Assembly: GCF_023100945.1 (NCBI RefSeq)
Contig: NZ_CP064689.1
Coordinates: 5,624,001-5,688,000, forward strand
Direction of reading: 5' to 3'
Length of the DNA: 64,000 nucleotides
Source: Bradyrhizobium sp. 200
Lineage (GTDB): Bacteria; Pseudomonadota; Alphaproteobacteria; Rhizobiales; Xanthobacteraceae
The first letter of the stretch is position 1. Each line of letters begins with the position of its first letter. Positions 26,068 through 35,216 of this stretch are shown here, piece by piece. Below the pieces are notes generated by a model. That model ran no database searches. It saw only the letters and a program-made list of their open reading frames with translations, and had not been told where the DNA came from. Made by a program: the position numbers and the translations under genes.

Positions 26068-27459
26068 CTACGCTGACTTCCTGACCGCGTTGTCGACCAG
26101 CGTCTTGCCGAGCGACCAGATCGCGCCGGGGACCTTGTGGCTGGCGGCGATGACGTCGTCGAACGACTTTTCGATCCAGTTGCAGTCTTCTTCCGTGACC
26201 ACGAGCGGCGGCAACAGCTTGATGGTGTGGCTGCCGTGGCCGGAGACCTGCGTCAGGATCTTGTGATCCTTGAACAGCGGCACGGTGATGAGCTGGCAGA
26301 ACAGGCCCCTGTTGGCGGTCTCCAGCAGATTCCACGAAGCCTTCAGCTTCAGCGATTTTGGCGGGCCGAACTCGATGCCGATCATCAATCCCTTGCCGCG
26401 CACTTCCTTCAGCAATTCATAGCCGGGCACCATGCGCGTCAGCGCGAGACGAAGCTCGGCGCCGCGCTTGGCGGCCTGCTCGACCAGCCTTTCCTGCTTG
26501 ATCACGTCGAGGGTTGCGATGCCAGCGGCCATCGCCAGATCGTTCTTCGCAAAGGTCGAGCCGTGCACGACCGCGCGGTCCATCTGGTTGAAGATCTTGT
26601 CGAAGATGTGCTTGCGCGTCAAAAGCGCGCCGACCGGTACATGGCCACCCGACAGCGCTTTCGCCAGCAGCACCATGTCCGGCTCGACGTTCCAGTGCTC
26701 GACCGCGAGGAATTTTCCGGTGCGGCCGATGCCGGTCTGGATTTCGTCGGCGATGAAGATGGTGCCGTATTTTTTGCACAGCGCGGCGGCGCCCGGCAAA
26801 AATTCATCCGTAGGCAGGTTGACGCCCTTGCCCTGGATCGGCTCGACGATGAAGGCCGCGACCTGACGCGAGGACAATGCCTGCTCCAGCGCGGCAAGAT
26901 CGTTGAAGGGAATCTGCGTGCATCCCGGCAGCAGCGGCTCGAACCCGAGGCGGAAGTTGGCATCGTCCATCAGCGACAAAGCGCCATAGGACAGGCCGTG
27001 GAACGAATGCGAGCAGGACACGATGCCGGGGCGGCCGGTCGCGCCGCGCGCGAACTTGATCGCAGCCTCGACGGTCTCGGCGCCGGAATTGGAAAAGAAC
27101 ACCTTGTCCAGATATGGCACATGTTCCAGCAGGCGTTCCGCCAGCACGCCGGCAAGCGTCGACACGTCGAGTTGCACCAGATTGGGAAAATCGCTGTCGA
27201 GCACGCTTTTCAGCGCCTGACGCAGCGCCGGATGATTGCGGCCAATCGCAAAAACGCCAAATCCGCTCAGTAGATCGAGATAGCGGGCCCCGTCACGATC
27301 GAACAGGTATTGACCTTGACCTTTCTGAAAGCCGACATCGTAGCCGATGGTCTTCAGCACCCGGACGAGCTGCTCGTTCAGGTGGCGCGCGTGCATGGAA
27401 CTGCGCTGCGCCTGCCGCTCTACAAACAGCCCGGAAACGTCTAGATATGAACTTGGCAT
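26068..27459 (-). CDS. hpnO: HpnO, class III aminotransferase for aminobacteriohopanetriol
   Basis: 463-residue PLP-dependent aminotransferase. It is assigned to HpnO, which converts a hopanoid side-chain precursor into aminobacteriohopanetriol, because of its class III sequence and its place next to hpnN in the hopanoid locus. Visible: SNSGAETVEAAIKFARG, FIADEIQTGIGRTG with the PLP-binding aspartate, and the catalytic lysine in LLAKALSGGHVPVGALL. The ATG at 27459 opens a MPSSYLDVSGLFVERQAQ leader of ~20 residues before the conserved part. It is divergent from a DUF2147 gene, with an inverted repeat (27506-27532) between them. Confidence 0.87.
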   Translation of the reverse strand: MPSSYLDVSGLFVERQAQRSSMHARHLNEQLVRVLKTIGYDVGFQKGQGQYLFDRDGARYLDLLSGFGVFAIGRNHPALRQALKSVLDSDFPNLVQLDVSTLAGVLAERLLEHVPYLDKVFFSNSGAETVEAAIKFARGATGRPGIVSCSHSFHGLSYGALSLMDDANFRLGFEPLLPGCTQIPFNDLAALEQALSSRQVAAFIVEPIQGKGVNLPTDEFLPGAAALCKKYGTIFIADEIQTGIGRTGKFLAVEHWNVEPDMVLLAKALSGGHVPVGALLTRKHIFDKIFNQMDRAVVHGSTFAKNDLAMAAGIATLDVIKQERLVEQAAKRGAELRLALTRMVPGYELLKEVRGKGLMIGIEFGPPKSLKLKASWNLLETANRGLFCQLITVPLFKDHKILTQVSGHGSHTIKLLPPLVVTEEDCNWIEKSFDDVIAASHKVPGAIWSLGKTLVDNAVRKSA

Positions 27460-27505
27460 TCGCTACATACGTCGGTTGATGGCCGCTTCGTCAACTGAAA
27501 ACACT

Positions 27506-27532
27506 CAATGCGGCGTTTTGACCCCCGCATTG
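27506..27532. promoter_or_regulatory. Inverted repeat between hpnO and DUF2147 gene
   Basis: CAATGCGG (27506-27513) and CCGCATTG (27525-27532) form a perfect 8-bp inverted repeat with an 11-base spacer in the 103-bp divergent region. It could be an operator serving both genes; no regulator can be named. Confidence 0.4.
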
Positions 27533-27562
27533 GATCAACTTACTTAAACATAGGTCTGAACC

Positions 27563-28231
27563 ATGTTGCACTGCCCAAGAACCATCGTGCGTACAATAGT
27601 TTATTCGGGAGTTTTTTTGGCCACAGGTCTTACCGCTGCGCTTGCCGCCGACCCCACCGGTGACTGGAAGGTGGCCGATGGCGTGGCCAACATCCGCGTC
27701 GCCCAATGTAGTGGCAACATGTGGGGCGTCGTTGCCTGGGAAAAGGTGCCGGGTGGCAAGGACAAGAACAATCCGGAAGCCGCAAAGCAGAGCCGGCCGA
27801 CCCTGGGCATGCCGATCCTGATCGACATGAAGAAAAAGCAAGGCGTCGATGCCTGGGAAGGCCAAGTCTACAACGCCAAGGACGGACAGCTCTACAGCTC
27901 GACGATCAAGCCTGTCGGCACAGACCAGCTTGAGATTCAGGGATGCGTGCTCGGCTTCCTCTGCGGTGGTGAAACCTGGACCCGTGTCGGACCGCCGATT
28001 CCCTCAAGCCCTGCCAACAGCATGGCCAAGGGTGCGCCGAAGGGGCCGGCCGGCGCTCCGCCAAAGACCGCGGCACCGGCCGCTCCGCCGTCAGCGCCGA
28101 AGACCACCGGTGCGGTAAACCCTGCACCGGCGCCGAAGGCCGCGCCTGGTCAGAAGCAAGCGGCAGCCGCCCAGCCCGCCGATATCGGCGATATCTGCCT
28201 ACTCCCCGACATCGCGCGGTTTACCCATTAG
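27563..28231 (+). CDS. DUF2147 exported protein with Ala/Pro-rich tail
   Basis: 222 residues. A leader TIVYSGVFLATGLTAALA ends near residue 29; the mature part begins DPTGDWKVADGVANIRVAQC and matches the DUF2147 layout, with KDGQLYSSTIKPVGTDQLEI and ending in CVLGFLCGGETWTRV. DUF2147 folds are lipocalin-like in related proteins and the function is unknown. About 70 C-terminal residues are an Ala/Pro/Lys-rich low-complexity tail. The last 33 bp overlap the 3' end of hpnN on the opposite strand, so the final residues (ICLLPDIARFTH) are read from hpnN antisense. Its place between hpnO and hpnN makes a hopanoid or outer-membrane link possible but unproven. Confidence 0.82.
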   Translation: MLHCPRTIVRTIVYSGVFLATGLTAALAADPTGDWKVADGVANIRVAQCSGNMWGVVAWEKVPGGKDKNNPEAAKQSRPTLGMPILIDMKKKQGVDAWEGQVYNAKDGQLYSSTIKPVGTDQLEIQGCVLGFLCGGETWTRVGPPIPSSPANSMAKGAPKGPAGAPPKTAAPAAPPSAPKTTGAVNPAPAPKAAPGQKQAAAAQPADIGDICLLPDIARFTH

Positions 28232-30784
28232 CGCCGGCTGGAACAGCAGCACCGCGGCCAGCGTGATGATAAACGACAGCGCCAGCAATTTGCCCATGCT
28301 GGCGGTGCCGGGATGACTGGATAGCCACAGGCTTCCGAATGCGGTCGCGGTCGTCAGCGCCGAGAAAAAGATTGCGCGCGTCAGGCTCGACTGCAGCAGG
28401 TTCGTTCTGCCCTCGCGCCAGGCCGTGACGTAATAGATCTTGAAGGCAACGCCGACGCCGAGCAGCAGCGGCAAGGCAACGATGTTGGCGAAGTTGAGCG
28501 GCAGCTCGATCAGCACGCAAAGTTCCAGCGTCACCGCGCCGGCCACCAGCAGCGGTACCATCGTCATCAGCACGTCGGTGATTCGCCGCAGCGTCAGGTA
28601 GAGCAGCAGGCTGATCACCAGGAGTGCCCAGATGCCGGCGTGGATGAACGCCTTCACGATGGTGTCGCCGGATTTGAGGATCGACACCGGCCCGCCGATC
28701 GCATTCGGCTCGGCCGCCAGGACCGCATCGGCAAAGCGGCGCAAATTGTCGTTGTCGTTGGGATCGCCCTTCGGCAACGCCTCGACGCGAATCAATCCAT
28801 CCTTGGATTTCCAGCTATTCAACAGTCCCGGCGGCAGCGTCTTCAACGTTACAGGGCCTGCCTGCATCGTGTTCTTGAGCTGATCGAACACTATCTTGAG
28901 CGGAGCGATGAAAATGCTCTGCGCCTTGTCGCGCGTCGCCTGGTTGCTGCCGGCAAGTTTCGACAGCGCATCCGCCAGCCTTCGCGAGGCAACCGCGCCC
29001 GGTCCCTTGCCCTCGCCAGCGGTCCTGCGCAGGCTGTCGACCGAACTCTTCAGCGCCTCCACATTCTCCTCATCGGTAGGCGCCGCGTCGACAGAATCGG
29101 GATTGAGCGCGGGCCCCACCACCCTCGCCGCCTTCGCGATCAACTGCAGCTTCGCCGGCTGATCCTCAGGCACGAAACTGTCGATCGACATCACGCGCAG
29201 GACTTCCGGCAGCTTTTCCAACCGTGCCTCGATCTTCTTCGCGTCCGCTTCCGAAGTGGTCAGCACGTTGATGGCATTGGCGCCGGTATTGGGGTCCTTG
29301 CGCAGGTCGAGGAAGGTCGCGATCGATTCGGCCTTTGGATTGCGCAGGTTGATCGGATTGAAATCGAACTTCATGAAATAGAGCAGCGGCAGGCCGGCCA
29401 CGACCAGGAGCAACGTGCCAACGACGATGATGACGCGATGCCGTTCGAGGAACTCGTCCACCGGCGCCAGAAACGCGTAACCGACCGGTTCGCTTTCGCC
29501 GGGCGGGTGAAGCAGCTTCAGCATGGCCGGCAGGGCCGTGATGCTGGTGATGAACGCGATCAGCATGCCGGCGCCGGCAATCTTGCCGAGTTCGGAAATG
29601 CCCTTGTAGTCGGTCGGCAGGAAACAGAGGAAACCGGCGGCGGTCGCCATCGCGGCGAGCGACAGCGGAACCGCCGAACGTCTGGCCGCGCTCTCCAGCG
29701 CCAGCGCCAGATCTTCGTTCTTGAAACGCTCGGAACGGTAGCGGACGCTGAACTGAATGCCGAAATCGACGCCGAGGCCGACGAACAGGACGGCAAAGGC
29801 GATCGACAGCAGGTTCAGCGACCCCACCATCATCAGGCCTACGGCGGTCGTGAGCGAAAGGCCGATGAACAGGTTCACGAACACCGCGAAGATGATCTTC
29901 GCGGAATGCAGCGCCATCCAGAGAATCACGAGGACGATGAGGACGGTTGCGACACCGTTGACGATCGCGCCGTCCTGCACGGTCGAATATTCCTCATTGG
30001 CGATCGGAACCGGGCCGGTCAGCCGCACGCGCGCGCCGTATTGGCCCGCGAAATTGAGATCGGTTGCGGCCTGCCGGATCGCGTCGGTGGCGTCCTTGCC
30101 GGGTTCGAGCGCGTTGTAGTCGAGCTTCGGCTTGAATTCGATGAAGGCGCGGCGATCGGTGTCGGTCAGAGGCTTGTCGGCGACGAGTTCGCGCCAGGAG
30201 AATGTCGCCGTTCCCTTGTTCAGGATGTCCTCGACCGTCTGGCTGATCAGGTTGAAGGGCCGTTCGGTATTGTCGAGCTTGACCTGCCCGCGCTTGACGC
30301 CGGCAAGCCCGGTTTCAAGCGCGCCGGTCAGGCCGCGGATCGAGGGATCGCCGGCCATGATCTCGATCAGGGGAGCGGCGGCTTCGAGCTGGCCGGCGAC
30401 TTTGCCGACTTCTTCCACCGGCAGGAACAAAAGCCCGTTCTTTTCGAAGAATTCGCCGGAACCCAGCGGTTGCACCGATTCGAAATGCTTGTCGCCGGCA
30501 AGTTTTTCGGCCAGCGCCTTGCTCGCGGCACTGGCGAACTCGGGCGTCGGCGCCTCGACGACAGCGAGAATCAATTTTTCGCGGTCGAACGCGTGCTCGA
30601 ACTGGTTGTCGCGCTTGCGCCAGTCGAGATCGGGCGAAATCAGTGTGTTGATGTCGGTGTTGATGGCGAAATGCCGGGCCGCATAGTAGCACGCCCCAAC
30701 CGCCAGAAGCAGCGAGACGATGACGACGAGAGTGGCAAACCGCGTACAGGTTCTGACAACGGAGACAACAATACTGGTCAGCAC
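28199..30784 (-). CDS. hpnN: HpnN, RND-family hopanoid transporter
   Basis: 861-residue RND/MMPL inner-membrane protein that moves hopanoids to the outer membrane (shown for HpnN in Rhodopseudomonas and Burkholderia). The start is a GTG at 30784, giving MLTSIVVSVVRTCTRFATLV and then HFAINTDINTLISPDLDWRKR, typical of HpnN. A first membrane helix, a large periplasmic loop, five helices around FAVLFVGLGVDFGIQFSVRYR, a second helix-loop, and a final block with LPLLLGVGVAFKIYYVTAWR follow the two-fold RND plan. It converges and overlaps by 33 bp with the DUF2147 gene and diverges from ispH across ~450 bp. Confidence 0.93.
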   Translation of the reverse strand: MLTSIVVSVVRTCTRFATLVVIVSLLLAVGACYYAARHFAINTDINTLISPDLDWRKRDNQFEHAFDREKLILAVVEAPTPEFASAASKALAEKLAGDKHFESVQPLGSGEFFEKNGLLFLPVEEVGKVAGQLEAAAPLIEIMAGDPSIRGLTGALETGLAGVKRGQVKLDNTERPFNLISQTVEDILNKGTATFSWRELVADKPLTDTDRRAFIEFKPKLDYNALEPGKDATDAIRQAATDLNFAGQYGARVRLTGPVPIANEEYSTVQDGAIVNGVATVLIVLVILWMALHSAKIIFAVFVNLFIGLSLTTAVGLMMVGSLNLLSIAFAVLFVGLGVDFGIQFSVRYRSERFKNEDLALALESAARRSAVPLSLAAMATAAGFLCFLPTDYKGISELGKIAGAGMLIAFITSITALPAMLKLLHPPGESEPVGYAFLAPVDEFLERHRVIIVVGTLLLVVAGLPLLYFMKFDFNPINLRNPKAESIATFLDLRKDPNTGANAINVLTTSEADAKKIEARLEKLPEVLRVMSIDSFVPEDQPAKLQLIAKAARVVGPALNPDSVDAAPTDEENVEALKSSVDSLRRTAGEGKGPGAVASRRLADALSKLAGSNQATRDKAQSIFIAPLKIVFDQLKNTMQAGPVTLKTLPPGLLNSWKSKDGLIRVEALPKGDPNDNDNLRRFADAVLAAEPNAIGGPVSILKSGDTIVKAFIHAGIWALLVISLLLYLTLRRITDVLMTMVPLLVAGAVTLELCVLIELPLNFANIVALPLLLGVGVAFKIYYVTAWREGRTNLLQSSLTRAIFFSALTTATAFGSLWLSSHPGTASMGKLLALSFIITLAAVLLFQPALMGKPRDVGE

Positions 30785-30910
30785 TTCGTTTCTTTCTAAA
30801 TCTCAAGGAGAGCTGGGCGAAAACGCCCGCTGTCTAGCGGAGTTCCCGAAGCCGATCTAATGTTGTTTTGGTTACTTGCCGGAGGGTTCAAACGAAGCCG
30901 CCAAAACAGA

Positions 30911-30927
30911 CCGGAACGATGTTCCGG
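30911..30927. promoter_or_regulatory. Perfect inverted repeat CCGGAAC-GAT-GTTCCGG
   Basis: Seven-base arms around a 3-base centre in the hpnN/ispH divergent region. It looks like a dimeric repressor or activator site. It is not a LexA box, whose halves are direct repeats. Confidence 0.4.
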
Positions 30928-31012
30928 GGGCCGGTATAGCCCGTCCGAGTGGGCGATAAAGTGACGAACCGGTGAGGAACAATGGTCGTCGCAGAGCGCC
31001 TTTAGGTATTTA

Positions 31013-31032
31013 GTTACCTACAATCTGGTAAC
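31013..31032. promoter_or_regulatory. Perfect inverted repeat GTTACC-N8-GGTAAC
   Basis: Six-base arms (31013-31018 and 31027-31032) with an 8-base spacer, ~200 bp before ispH. A possible regulator site; the binding protein is unknown. Confidence 0.35.
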
Positions 31033-31231
31033 CATTGCGCGATGCACCTTTTCTAGCCGCACAATTTTTGACACATAGTCCTGCGCTTCCATCTACTTGG
31101 GGTGGGGATTACCTACGGGTTCCGGTCATGGTGCGGATATTGCAGATCCGAATGTGACCGGCTGCACGGAGACCTTCGGGTGAATTTGCGAATTCAGTAC
31201 ATGGTGCAACTTGCGTAATGGACATCATCCC

Positions 31232-32158
31232 ATGGAAGTGTATTTAGCGCAGCCCCGCGGATTTTGTGCGGGCGTCGTACGAGCCATCGAAATCGTTGAG
31301 CGTGCGCTCGTGAAGTACGGTCCGCCGGTCTATGTCCGGCACGAGATCGTGCATAACAAGTACGTGGTCGAAAGCCTCAAGGCCAAGGGCGCGATCTTCG
31401 TCGAGGATCTGTCGGAGGTTCCGCCGCTGGCGGTAACCGTCTTCAGCGCCCATGGCGTGGCCCGCACCGTCGAGGAAGAGGCGGCCGCCCGCGGCCTGCC
31501 CGTCCTCAATGCCACCTGCCCGCTGGTGACCAAGGTCCACAATCAGGGCAAGCGGTACATGTCCAAGGGCCGGACCCTGGTCCTGATCGGGCATGCCGGC
31601 CATCCGGAGGTCGAGGGCACCATGGGCCAGGTTCCAGGGCCGGTTCTGCTGGTCCAGAACGTCGAAGACGTGGCGGCACTGACCCTGCCCATCGACGCCC
31701 CGGTGGCCTATATCACCCAGACCACCCTCAGCGTGGATGACACAAAGGACATAATTGCCGCCCTTCAAGCTAAATTTACAGATATTCAAGGCCCCGACAT
31801 CCGGGATATCTGCTATGCGACACAGAACCGCCAATCTGCGGTAAGGGATCTAAGTAAGCTGGTGGACGTCATTTTGGTGGTGGGGGCCGCCAATAGTTCC
31901 AACTCAAACAGGCTCCGCGAAATCGGTACCGAGGTCGGCGTCGCGAGTTATCTCATTGCCGACGGGAGCGAACTAAATCCCGATTGGCTCAAGGATGCCA
32001 AAGCCGTCGGCATCACGGCGGGCGCCTCGGCGCCCGAAGTTTTGGTCGACGACGTGATCGAGGCTTTGAGGCGTATCGGACCCGTCAAGGTGTCGGTACT
32101 TCCCGGCCGGGAGGAAAGTATCGAATTCCGGCTTCCGGCCGAACTGACTGCGGGCTGA
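31232..32158 (+). CDS. ispH: 4-hydroxy-3-methylbut-2-enyl diphosphate reductase (IspH)
   Basis: 308-residue iron-sulfur enzyme making IPP and DMAPP in the last step of the MEP pathway. The three cluster cysteines are in GFCAGVVRA (Cys 12), NATCPLVTK and [10 protein letters not shown], and the active-site HGVAR and EVEGTMGQ blocks are present. ATG 31232 gives the standard [15 protein letters not shown] start; an in-frame TTG at 31211 would add seven residues. It is 66 bp upstream of hpnH, so this copy probably supplies isoprenoid precursors to hopanoid synthesis. Neither start has a clear ribosome site. Confidence 0.95.
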   Translation: MEVYLAQPRGFCAGVVRAIEIVERALVKYGPPVYVRHEIVHNKYVVESLKAKGAIFVEDLSEVPPLAVTVFSAHGVARTVEEEAAARGLPVLNATCPLVTKVHNQGKRYMSKGRTLVLIGHAGHPEVEGTMGQVPGPVLLVQNVEDVAALTLPIDAPVAYITQTTLSVDDTKDIIAALQAKFTDIQGPDIRDICYATQNRQSAVRDLSKLVDVILVVGAANSSNSNRLREIGTEVGVASYLIADGSELNPDWLKDAKAVGITAGASAPEVLVDDVIEALRRIGPVKVSVLPGREESIEFRLPAELTAG

Positions 32159-32224
32159 CCCACTCCAAGAGTTCCAAGTCTGGGCCCCAAGCCCAGACTC
32201 CAAGTCGAGAAAGAAATCTCCAAA

Positions 32225-33391
32225 ATGGCAATACCGTTCTTCAAGGAAATGCGTATCGGCGGCTATCTCATCAAGCAAAAGCTGCTTGGCCGGAAGCGCT
32301 ATCCGCTGGTGCTGATGCTGGAGCCGTTGTTCCGCTGCAACCTCGCCTGCGTCGGCTGCGGCAAGATCGACTATCCCGATGCGATCCTCAACCGCCGCAT
32401 GTCGGCGCAGGAGTGCTGGGATGCGGCCGACGAATGCGGCGCGCCGATGGTGGCGATCCCCGGCGGGGAACCACTGATCCACAAGGAGATCGGCGAGATC
32501 GTGCGCGGTCTTGTGGAACGCAAGAAGTTCGTCTCGCTGTGCACCAACGCGCTGCTCCTTGAGAAGAAGCTCGACCTGTTCGAGCCCTCGCCCTACCTGT
32601 TCTTCTCGGTGCATCTCGACGGGTTGAAGGACCACCACGACAAGGCGGTGTCGCAGAAGGGCGTGTTCGACCGCGCCATTTCCGCGATCAAGGCCGCGAA
32701 AGCGCGCGGCTTCACCGTCAACGTCAACGCCACGATCTTCGACGGCCATCCGGCGGAAGAGATCGCCAAGTTCCTCGACCTGACGACCGAACTGGGCGTC
32801 GGAGTCTCGATGTCGCCGGGCTACGCCTATGAGCGCGCCCCGGACCAGGAGCACTTCCTGAACCGCACCAAGACCAAGAAGCTGTTCCGCGACGTGTTCG
32901 CGCTCGGCAAGGGCAAGAAGTGGAACTTCATGCATTCCGGCCTGTTCCTCGACTTCCTGGCCGGCAACCAGTCCTATGAATGCACGCCCTGGGGCATGCC
33001 GGCCCGCAACATCTTCGGCTGGCAAAAACCCTGCTATCTGCTCGGGGAAGGCTACACCAAGACCTTCAAGGAGCTGATGGAGACCACGGAATGGGACACC
33101 TACGGCACGGGCAAGTACGAGAAGTGCGCCGACTGCATGGCGCATTGCGGCTATGAACCGACCGCTGCCAACGCCGCGCTGGTCAATCCGCTGAAGGCGA
33201 TGTGGGTCGCGCTGCGCGGCGTCCGTACCACGGGTCCGATGGCGCCCGAGATCGATCTCTCCAAGCAGCGCCCGGCGCAGTACATCTTCTCCCAACAGGT
33301 GCAGAAGAAGCTTTCGGAGATCCGCCGCGACGAGGCCGCGGCTGCTGCCGCCAAGCAGCAAGCGAAAGAGAATGCCTCCACTGCCGCCTGA
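32225..33391 (+). CDS. hpnH: HpnH, radical SAM adenosylhopane synthase
   Basis: 388-residue radical SAM enzyme that joins the adenosyl radical to hopene to form adenosylhopane, the first step of the extended C35 side chain. The cluster motif CNLACVGC (CxxxCxxC) is at residues ~39-46, with the GGEPL motif following. A C-terminal cysteine-rich segment KCADCMAHCGYEPTA is typical of HpnH. The C-terminal ~20 residues are Ala/Gln/Lys-rich. It follows ispH and is closed by a strong terminator at 33411. Confidence 0.95.
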   Translation: MAIPFFKEMRIGGYLIKQKLLGRKRYPLVLMLEPLFRCNLACVGCGKIDYPDAILNRRMSAQECWDAADECGAPMVAIPGGEPLIHKEIGEIVRGLVERKKFVSLCTNALLLEKKLDLFEPSPYLFFSVHLDGLKDHHDKAVSQKGVFDRAISAIKAAKARGFTVNVNATIFDGHPAEEIAKFLDLTTELGVGVSMSPGYAYERAPDQEHFLNRTKTKKLFRDVFALGKGKKWNFMHSGLFLDFLAGNQSYECTPWGMPARNIFGWQKPCYLLGEGYTKTFKELMETTEWDTYGTGKYEKCADCMAHCGYEPTAANAALVNPLKAMWVALRGVRTTGPMAPEIDLSKQRPAQYIFSQQVQKKLSEIRRDEAAAAAAKQQAKENASTAA

Positions 33392-33410
33392 GCGGGACGG
33401 AGAAAAGATT

Positions 33411-33447
33411 AGGGCCCGGTTCTCAGCGAACCGGGCCCTTTCTTTTT
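33411..33447 (+). terminator. Strong rho-independent terminator after hpnH
   Basis: A perfect 12-bp stem (33411-33422 with 33428-33439) with a TCAGC loop is followed by TTCTTTTTT. It ends the ispH-hpnH unit and may also serve the convergent DUF2520 operon. Confidence 0.92.
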
Positions 33448-33477
33448 TGCGTGTCTCGGACTGTCATGGAACGACCG

Positions 33478-34365
33478 CTAGTTCGTCCGGGTCCGCAGAA
33501 GCAGTTTCTCGATCTCTGCCGCGCGCCGAGAACTGAGCGTCCCACGCTCGATCCCGAGCGGGACATTACGGAGAGCCAGTTCGCGGTACAACGCGCCCGA
33601 GGAAGGAAAGCGTTCGTCCAATGCTTCGAGGTGCTTGAGGATCGTTCCGACGTCCCCACGCGCCACGCAGCCGCCCATGCCATTGGCAAGTCCGCCGTCG
33701 AGAACGGCCGCGACCGTTCCCCGCAAGAGCGGCATCATGGCCCGCAGCGCGTCGGCCTCGCTGGCGCCAAAACTCTTCCAGAGTTCGACGCCTTCCTTGA
33801 GCAGAGCGATCAGGAACGGACCGACATAGTAGGCCGAGGCATGATAAAGCGCCCGCACGCCAGCCGGGAGCGCCAGCGGTTCGCACGCGATGCTGATCGC
33901 GAGCCGTTCCAGGTCACGCCGGAAATCGGGTTCTGCTTCGATGCCGACGGTGCATCCGCGCAGTCCCTCGAGCGCGACGTCGGGATTTGCAAACATCTGC
34001 ATCGGATGAAATCCGCCGGTTGCAGCCCCTGCGGATTTCGCGTGATCCAGCGCAGTCAATTCGGTCGCTCCGCTGCAATGGACGACGCGGTGACGTGGCT
34101 CCCAGCGCAAATCGCGGCAGACCGGCAGGATCGCGTCGTCGCTCACCGTCAGGAAGACCATATCGCAGTCGTCCACCACCTGCTGCGCGTGCATCATCGG
34201 CCGTACTGACGGTACCCGGGATCCCAGGCGCTGAGCCGCATCGGGACCGCGGTTGTAAAAAGCCGCGACGTTCAGGTTCGCGCGATCAAACGCCGGCGCA
34301 AGCGTTTGCGCAACACGGCCGGCGCCGATGAAACCAATCCGCAACGCCGCGAGCTCAACGCTCAT
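33478..34365 (-). CDS. Rossmann-fold and DUF2520 domain protein
   Basis: 295 residues. The N-terminal NAD(P)-binding fold begins LRIGFIGAGRVAQTLAPAF (GxGxxA type), and the C-terminal DUF2520 region has the family blocks GGFHPMQMFANP and YHASAYYVGPFLIAL. Such proteins resemble ketopantoate reductase/3-hydroxyisobutyrate dehydrogenase-like enzymes, but their reaction is unknown. It is the last gene of a four-gene unit (TetR, AidB-like, aldolase, this) and overlaps the aldolase by 4 bp (ATGA), so they are translated together. The protein may act on the aldolase product. Confidence 0.85.
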   Translation of the reverse strand: MSVELAALRIGFIGAGRVAQTLAPAFDRANLNVAAFYNRGPDAAQRLGSRVPSVRPMMHAQQVVDDCDMVFLTVSDDAILPVCRDLRWEPRHRVVHCSGATELTALDHAKSAGAATGGFHPMQMFANPDVALEGLRGCTVGIEAEPDFRRDLERLAISIACEPLALPAGVRALYHASAYYVGPFLIALLKEGVELWKSFGASEADALRAMMPLLRGTVAAVLDGGLANGMGGCVARGDVGTILKHLEALDERFPSSGALYRELALRNVPLGIERGTLSSRRAAEIEKLLLRTRTN

Positions 34366-35204
34366 TGAGCATAGCTCCCGTCGATGCGGTCGAGCTTACG
34401 CAGCAGCGCCGGCCATTCCAGCAGCCCGTACCCGGTTTGGAGATTTTGCGCCGCTTCATTCAGTACCGGATTAGTGTCGCGCTCGTTGTCCAGCGTGATC
34501 TCGGTGCCCGCAAAGCAGGTCACCGTGTTGCCGATCGCCATTTCGGTCGGCGCGTGAAGCGGCCGGCTGCAGCCGAGCGCGTCAACCTGTATCCGGCAAG
34601 CCTGCTCCAGCCAGTAGATGGCATTGAACGCCTGCGGAATCGTGTTGCCGCAAACCAGCAGGCCATGATTGCGCAGAACCAGCACGTCGTTGCGGCCGAG
34701 ATCGGCGACGACCCGGTCGCATTCGTCCCGATCGATCGCCGGCCCCTCGAAGTCGTGATAGCCGATCCGCCCGTGAAACCGCATCGCCGTCTGGGACAAT
34801 GGAAGCAGCCCTTCGGCAAGGGTGCTGACTGCCGTGCCTGCCCGGGTATGCGTATGGAGAACGCATTTCACGTCGGGCCGCGCCCGGTGGATCGGGGCAT
34901 GCAGATAGAATCCGGCGACGTTGACATTGTAGCCATGATCGGGCTGCAGCAAGGTCCGGCCCTCGATATCGATCTTGACGAGGCTCGACGCCGTGATTTC
35001 CTCGTACAGCATGCCATACGGATTGATCAGATATTGATCGTCATGCCCCGGGACCTGGGCGCTGATGTGGTTATAGATCAGGTCGGTCATTCCATAGAGC
35101 GCCACCAGGCGGTAGCACGCCGCAAGATCGACCCGGGTTGCCCATTCCTCTTCCCCCACGGCGGCACGGATGTCGTTGACGGGGCGAATTTCGGTTTGAC
35201 GCAT
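34362..35204 (-). CDS. Class II aldolase/adducin family protein
   Basis: 280-residue zinc-dependent aldolase-fold protein. Metal ligands are in NHISAQVPG, VLHTHTRAGTAVS and LVLRNHGLLVCG, in the standard order. Family members include fuculose-1-phosphate aldolases and uncharacterised relatives. The N-terminal VGEEEWATRVDLAACYRL block is typical of the uncharacterised YgbL-like/adducin group. It lies 12 bp downstream of the AidB-like gene and overlaps the DUF2520 gene by 4 bp, so it is likely part of the TetR-controlled operon. Substrate unknown. Confidence 0.87.
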   Translation of the reverse strand: MRQTEIRPVNDIRAAVGEEEWATRVDLAACYRLVALYGMTDLIYNHISAQVPGHDDQYLINPYGMLYEEITASSLVKIDIEGRTLLQPDHGYNVNVAGFYLHAPIHRARPDVKCVLHTHTRAGTAVSTLAEGLLPLSQTAMRFHGRIGYHDFEGPAIDRDECDRVVADLGRNDVLVLRNHGLLVCGNTIPQAFNAIYWLEQACRIQVDALGCSRPLHAPTEMAIGNTVTCFAGTEITLDNERDTNPVLNEAAQNLQTGYGLLEWPALLRKLDRIDGSYAQ

Positions 35205-35216
35205 GTTACGGCTCCC

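Larger units (their letters stand above)
30785..31231. other. Divergent hpnN/ispH intergenic region
   Basis: 447 bp without a gene. It should contain the promoters for hpnN (leftward) and ispH-hpnH (rightward). Two perfect inverted repeats are present (30911-30927 and 31013-31032). No clear EcfG-type GGAAC-N16/17-CGTT promoter was found. Confidence 0.6.

Noticed and set aside
28640..30799. Open frame of 719 codons on the plus strand across hpnN
   Set aside because: Antisense shadow of hpnN; arginine- and histidine-rich with no family sequence.
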